A stretch of DNA of 64,000 bases from Pelecanus crispus (lineage: Eukaryota; Chordata; Aves; Pelecaniformes; Pelecanidae), in contig NC_134649.1 of the NCBI RefSeq assembly GCF_030463565.1, forward strand, positions 31,769,044 through 31,833,043, read 5' to 3'. Of this stretch, positions 11,701 to 64,000 are shown piece after piece. The first letter of the stretch is position 1. Each line of letters begins with the position of its first letter. The notes beneath the pieces are model-generated. The model did not search any database. It saw only the letters and a list, made by a program, of their open reading frames with translations, and had not been told where the DNA came from. The position numbers and the translations under genes are program-made.

Positions 11701-14169
11701 TTACTTTCATTGCTGTGTACCTATAAAAAGGGTGGCGTTTTTATGTTTTAACTTTATTTCAGGAAAGTAGTTGTGTGTCGGCACCAGTTATTTAGACCTA
11801 TAATGTACTTTAAGTGAGGTAATACTCCGGGTTTTAGGGACAGCTGGGATCTTTCTATTTTCCCTTTGTTATGGGATAGTGCTGGGTGTCCCAGAGGGCA
11901 ATGTGAGCAGTTCCTGTGGTTTTCGTGACTGGAACTTTGTTGACCTGTTGCAGGTATTGCTAAGCCTTTCTTATTTTCTACCTGGAATAATTAAGGGTTG
12001 TTAGGGGAAGTAAACTATTCTTCAGATTGCAGGAGAGCCTGTACAGGCCTTATACAACCTCTGGGGTCACAAGGCACTTTTTTCTGTATCCCTTGGGTAT
12101 AGAATCAAGGTGGAGATGTCTGAAATGGTTGAATGCAGATACCGTTACAGCACTTGCATTCTGAAGCTCAGAGTAGATTTGTCTGAATGTTTATCTGTGA
12201 TACTTAAAAGCTCAGAAGTGCTGCTGGCAAGTATTGTTCAGTTAATGAAAAAGGGGATGGAGCTTTATGAGCTTGGAATAGTTTTACTTTTCAGAAGTGT
12301 TTGGGAGGGGTGTGTGTGTCTGTGTACAATCTCATTATGTTTTGTTTTCTGCATTTAGGTAGTGTTTTTTCCAAAGCCATTTATGCATTTGTATCAAATT
12401 TCCCCCGTCTAGTCCTGCGATGAATGAATAATGAATGCTCTAGATAAAATCATAATTACTTGTCATTTAGAAAACATCATCTTTCTTTATGCTTAGGTAG
12501 GTTTTTTGTTAGCATGCGCTCACTTTGTATAGTACTTATCAAAATGGTGTTCCTCAGACTGGGTGTCTCATAGTCACAGGTTTATTTTTCCATAGTCTTC
12601 GGGTGATGATTTTTGGGCAGTTTCTGCCAGTTTCATCTTTGGTCAGGTGATCTTCACTTGCTGTCTCCCAGTTAACTAACTAGTCACAATATGTTAAATT
12701 CGAAAGCACCTATGAGACAGGAGATAAAGCTGCAGGGTCGTTCATCCGTTTCCTGAGTGAGAAAAGGTTTTGAATCAATTAGAAGTATCCAGCACTCAGT
12801 TAAGCATGGCAACGTTTTTCAGAATGAACTTGGGCTATAAATGCTTATGTAATCGATGTTGACCTATGGCTCCCTTTATAGTCTGTCATTTGACTGATTC
12901 CTGAGTGTGTATTTCAGGAGTTGATGTGTATGTTGCTGTCTTAAACATATCTGTATTTAACCTTGTTTTGGAAAGTTCCTTCTCTGGGTCAGTTATGACA
13001 AATAGATGTTTAATCTTATGGCGGATGGATATTGGCTGCGTTATGGCTAATGAAATGCTGGAAACTTTTGTGCATTTTTGGATGAAGGAATTTCTTTTGC
13101 TTTGATTTCTACCCCCCATCTCCACAAGGTCAATTTATAAATTGGGATTGGGTGTTCCTTCCTCCAGAAGTTACAACTCTTCACAGCAATCACAGTCTGT
13201 CAGATTGGTAACTAAGGACATGGCAGTGTTTTGAGACAGACTGTGTTCTAGTTTGGTCTGTTAATATTCCTAGTAGTTTGTTATCAGACTGACAAAAATC
13301 AACGCCTGGAAATTTAGAGACTTAGATGAAATCTGGAGTGATAGTTCCTTTCCTTAAATGGTACCTTAACAACTCACTCAGTACTGTAGGGGGATCTCAC
13401 TTTTGAGGATGGGAAGATAAATCTTCTGTCAGCTGCTGTCTTGCAAGTAAAGGCTGATAAATCTGAAGTAACTGCTCCAGTGCTCCCTCCAGTGATCGTT
13501 CTTCCCCCTTACTAGAGCCACTGACTATTCTTGGAATCCTTGAACAAGTAGCAATGCGGCAACCTGCTCGCTTTCCCAACTACCCCTCTTTGGTGCTTCT
13601 TCCACTGCTCACAGTGGCTCAGTGCCGCTGCCTTCTGCCTCCTTGGCAGTGTGAAGCTAATACAATTCTTGGCACTTTCACTGCTGTCTGGAGGGTGTTA
13701 AACTGGAGTAATGACGCTGATCATAATCTTGCTGCCCTAGCTTTGTTGTTTTTTGAGTAAATACTTGAGCAACAGCAAAGGACTAACTCAGGTCTGCTCA
13801 TGGAGTTGAGGTAGACTTTTAAAAAGCTTCAATACTGAACACACTTGTGGTTAGGTGTGCATACTTCCCATCATGGTCAGGGTTGTCATACACCAGTTAA
13901 GACTTGTGTTCGGAGTGTGCGCATGTTCTTTATTCTTCAGGCAAAGGACCAAAAAGAAACTTCCAACTTTTAATGTGAAGTTCAGCAGCATTCTGTCACT
14001 TAATCTCTTTCTCACTCCTTGTTGCTGAGTATTTACTTGCCTCTTCCAAATGCCTTGTAATCTTTGATTTAGATTATTTTGATGAAATGGCAAAACTGTG
14101 TGGGATTTCTTCCTCATTTTTCTGCCTTTTTTTTTTTTTTTTCTTCTTTGCTTGTTACCTCTGCCTTAG
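8731..14169 (+). other. DCAF1 first intron (5.4 kb)
   Basis: Begins in the CpG island, with a G-run array at 8829-8856 and a C run at 8997-9012. Beyond 9450 it is AT-rich with no recognisable exon or element. It ends in a long T tract (14127-14142) and TTGTTACCTCTGCCTTAG. Confidence 0.6.
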
Positions 14170-14177
14170 GCTAAGCC

Positions 14178-62615
<48,438 letters not shown>

Positions 62616-62825
62616 GGAGTGACTGCGAGGTGGGGTGTTGGGAGGAGACACTCCCTTCCCAGCAGAAGACCGGAGACCAAATTGGAAACGGATTCTGACC
62701 ACCCCAGCCCTTTTTCTCCTGGGAAAACCTGAGGAACTCCAGCCCATCCGCTGTGTTGGTTTGAGTCAGTTTGAGGCTCGGGGCCAAGTCCGAGGCTCTA
62801 CAATAAAGAGACCTGGGGTTAGGCC
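62616..62825 (+). other. DCAF1: DCAF1 3' UTR (short form) with poly(A) signal
   Basis: A canonical AATAAA lies at 62802-62807, about 190 nt after the stop. A G/T- and then T-rich element (about 62813-62864) follows, as expected downstream of a cleavage site. Cleavage is expected about 10-25 nt after the hexamer. Longer forms could use ATTAAA at 63528-63533 or 63536-63541. Confidence 0.7.
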
Positions 62826-63545
62826 TCTTTTCTCTCTGCCTTTTTTTTTTTATTTTTTATTTTAGGCTGAGATGACTCTCCTCTTCAAGGAAACTTCTGA
62901 AGATATTTCACAATATATTTTCTTTGTATAAAGTTCTTTCCTAAAGAACAGAAATAGTTTTATATAAAACAAAAAAAAAAAAAAAAAAGGCAGGTGTTCT
63001 GGTAAAGAGGGGATGAACTTTGTATTCCTGTAGGATCTTGTTACAATGGGGTAGGTTCGGGGGAGAAAAATTGTTTAAAAGAAGAGGCATTTTTATGCAA
63101 CTACTAAATGAAATAAGAGGATCATGGTTTCTAAAATTGTTGAGGAGTGAGAATATTTTTATTTTAAATATGATTTTATTTTTAAAAAAAAAAGCAGCAG
63201 GTGTTAACACCTGCTAATGCGCCAGTGTGTTTCAGATGCTTTTGTCCTCTAGGGAAGAGCCCTGGGGGTGTTTGGTAACTGAACCTACAGGCTGTTTAAA
63301 GCAGAGATTCTCACTGTGATACCAGCTATAGTGGAAGGCTGAAATCCTGGCTTGGTCCGGTCAGAGCCTGGTATTCCTGAAGACATGGAGATCTGGGATA
63401 AAAGTTTGAGCCCTCTTTCTCCCCTCTGCCCTTTGTGGTTCAAGTTTTTTAATTTCCCCCCCGCCTCTTGCCCTCTGTGTGGAAACTGCAAATTGAAGGC
63501 CTTTTTTCTTTAATGTAAAGTGTATTTATTAAAAAATTAAATACA
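62826..63545 (+). other. Possible extended 3' UTR of DCAF1 / convergent 3' region
   Basis: No open frame is supported. The stretch is AT-rich, with A runs (62970-62988, 63184-63193), a 20-bp palindrome (63196-63215), and two ATTAAA hexamers near 63530. TTTATT at 63525-63530 reads AATAAA on the - strand, so a convergent gene could also end here. In mammals RBM15B is tail-to-tail with DCAF1, from memory. I cannot tell which gene owns this DNA. Confidence 0.4.
63196..63215. repeat. 20-bp perfect palindrome with two E-boxes
   Basis: AGCAGGTGTTAACACCTGCT equals its own reverse complement. It holds CAGGTG and CACCTG E-boxes in opposite orientation around GTTAAC, directly after an A10 run. Confidence 0.9.
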
Positions 63546-64000
63546 AATCCTGTCTCTGTTTATGGCTGTGAATTGTAGCCATGCATTCCTCTGCCACCCA
63601 TGCAAAAGCGGTGCTCTGTGCACCTGAGGAGTGCAGCCCTGTAGAGGAGAGCAGCTTGGTGTAGCTAGTGGCTTGGCTGCAATAAGGAAGGGCAAAGTAA
63701 ACAAGGGGCAAGATTTCTAAGAGTGCAGGCTCCACCTGCTGCTCCAGTCCAAGGGGACTCCCAGAGCTGCATGACATTTCACAGCACCTGTGGGTTCAAA
63801 TCTGACTTGTTGGTTTGCCTGACAACCTTGAATTCTCATTGGGGTTGTGGGCAGTATGGCATCGCATCCTTACTGCGCTGTGTGGGACTTGGAAGATGCT
63901 GCTAATGCCAGGCTGTGATTTTTGTTTAAAGATGCACCAGAACATCCACTCTCCGGTTCAGCTACCCGAAGCGTGGTGAGCTGCAGGGAGCTCTCGCCAC
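63546..64000. other. Window end, no recognised gene
   Basis: No splice-supported or recognisable coding sequence on either strand. By synteny with mammals the 3' part of RBM15B on the - strand could follow beyond the edge, but nothing in these bases shows it. Confidence 0.4.

Overview
The window is vertebrate nuclear DNA, most likely from a bird. It holds one intron-rich gene with GT-AG introns, a CpG-island promoter, low overall repeat density, and two copies of an LTR family I associate with bird genomes. The species cannot be named from the sequence. There is no prokaryotic, plasmid or phage content.

The one protein-coding gene I can identify is DCAF1 (VPRBP) on the + strand. I traced 23 coding exons from the ATG at 14178 to the TGA at 62615. 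Together they give 4518 nt, or 1505 codons plus stop, with reading phase kept across every junction. Human DCAF1 is about 1507 residues. The protein is the substrate receptor of CUL4-DDB1 ubiquitin ligases. In order it shows a helical-repeat N-terminal half, a LisH motif, a Ser/Pro-rich linker, a WD40 domain with two WDxR DDB1-contact motifs, and a very acidic C-terminal tail.

Layout. 1-542 is a window-truncated LTR on the - strand. 543-8200 is intergenic with no gene I recognise; it contains one exon-like segment on the - strand and a faint tRNA-derived SINE trace. 8200-9450 is a CpG island with YY1-, ZNF143- and NRF1-type motifs and a probable untranslated first exon ending at the donor at 8730/8731. 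8731-14169 is intron. 14170-62615 holds the coding exons. Coding exons 1-12 encode the N-terminal half. The large coding exon 13 (1261 bp) encodes LisH and linker. Exons 14-20 encode WD40, and exons 21-23 the acidic tail. 62616-63545 is 3' UTR and downstream sequence with poly(A) signals. The last 450 bases show nothing recognisable.

Most notable observations: a U12-type (minor spliceosome) intron placed directly before the second WDxR motif; a 12,990-bp intron inside the acidic tail; a solo LTR with 5-bp target-site duplications, antisense in the intron before coding exon 13; an 18-bp palindrome in both LTR copies that stays perfect through symmetric CpG-decay changes; a 33-nt near-perfect inverted repeat beside an ancient MIR-type SINE; and a 20-bp palindrome with paired E-boxes in the 3' region. 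I found no evidence of a previously undescribed multi-gene system.
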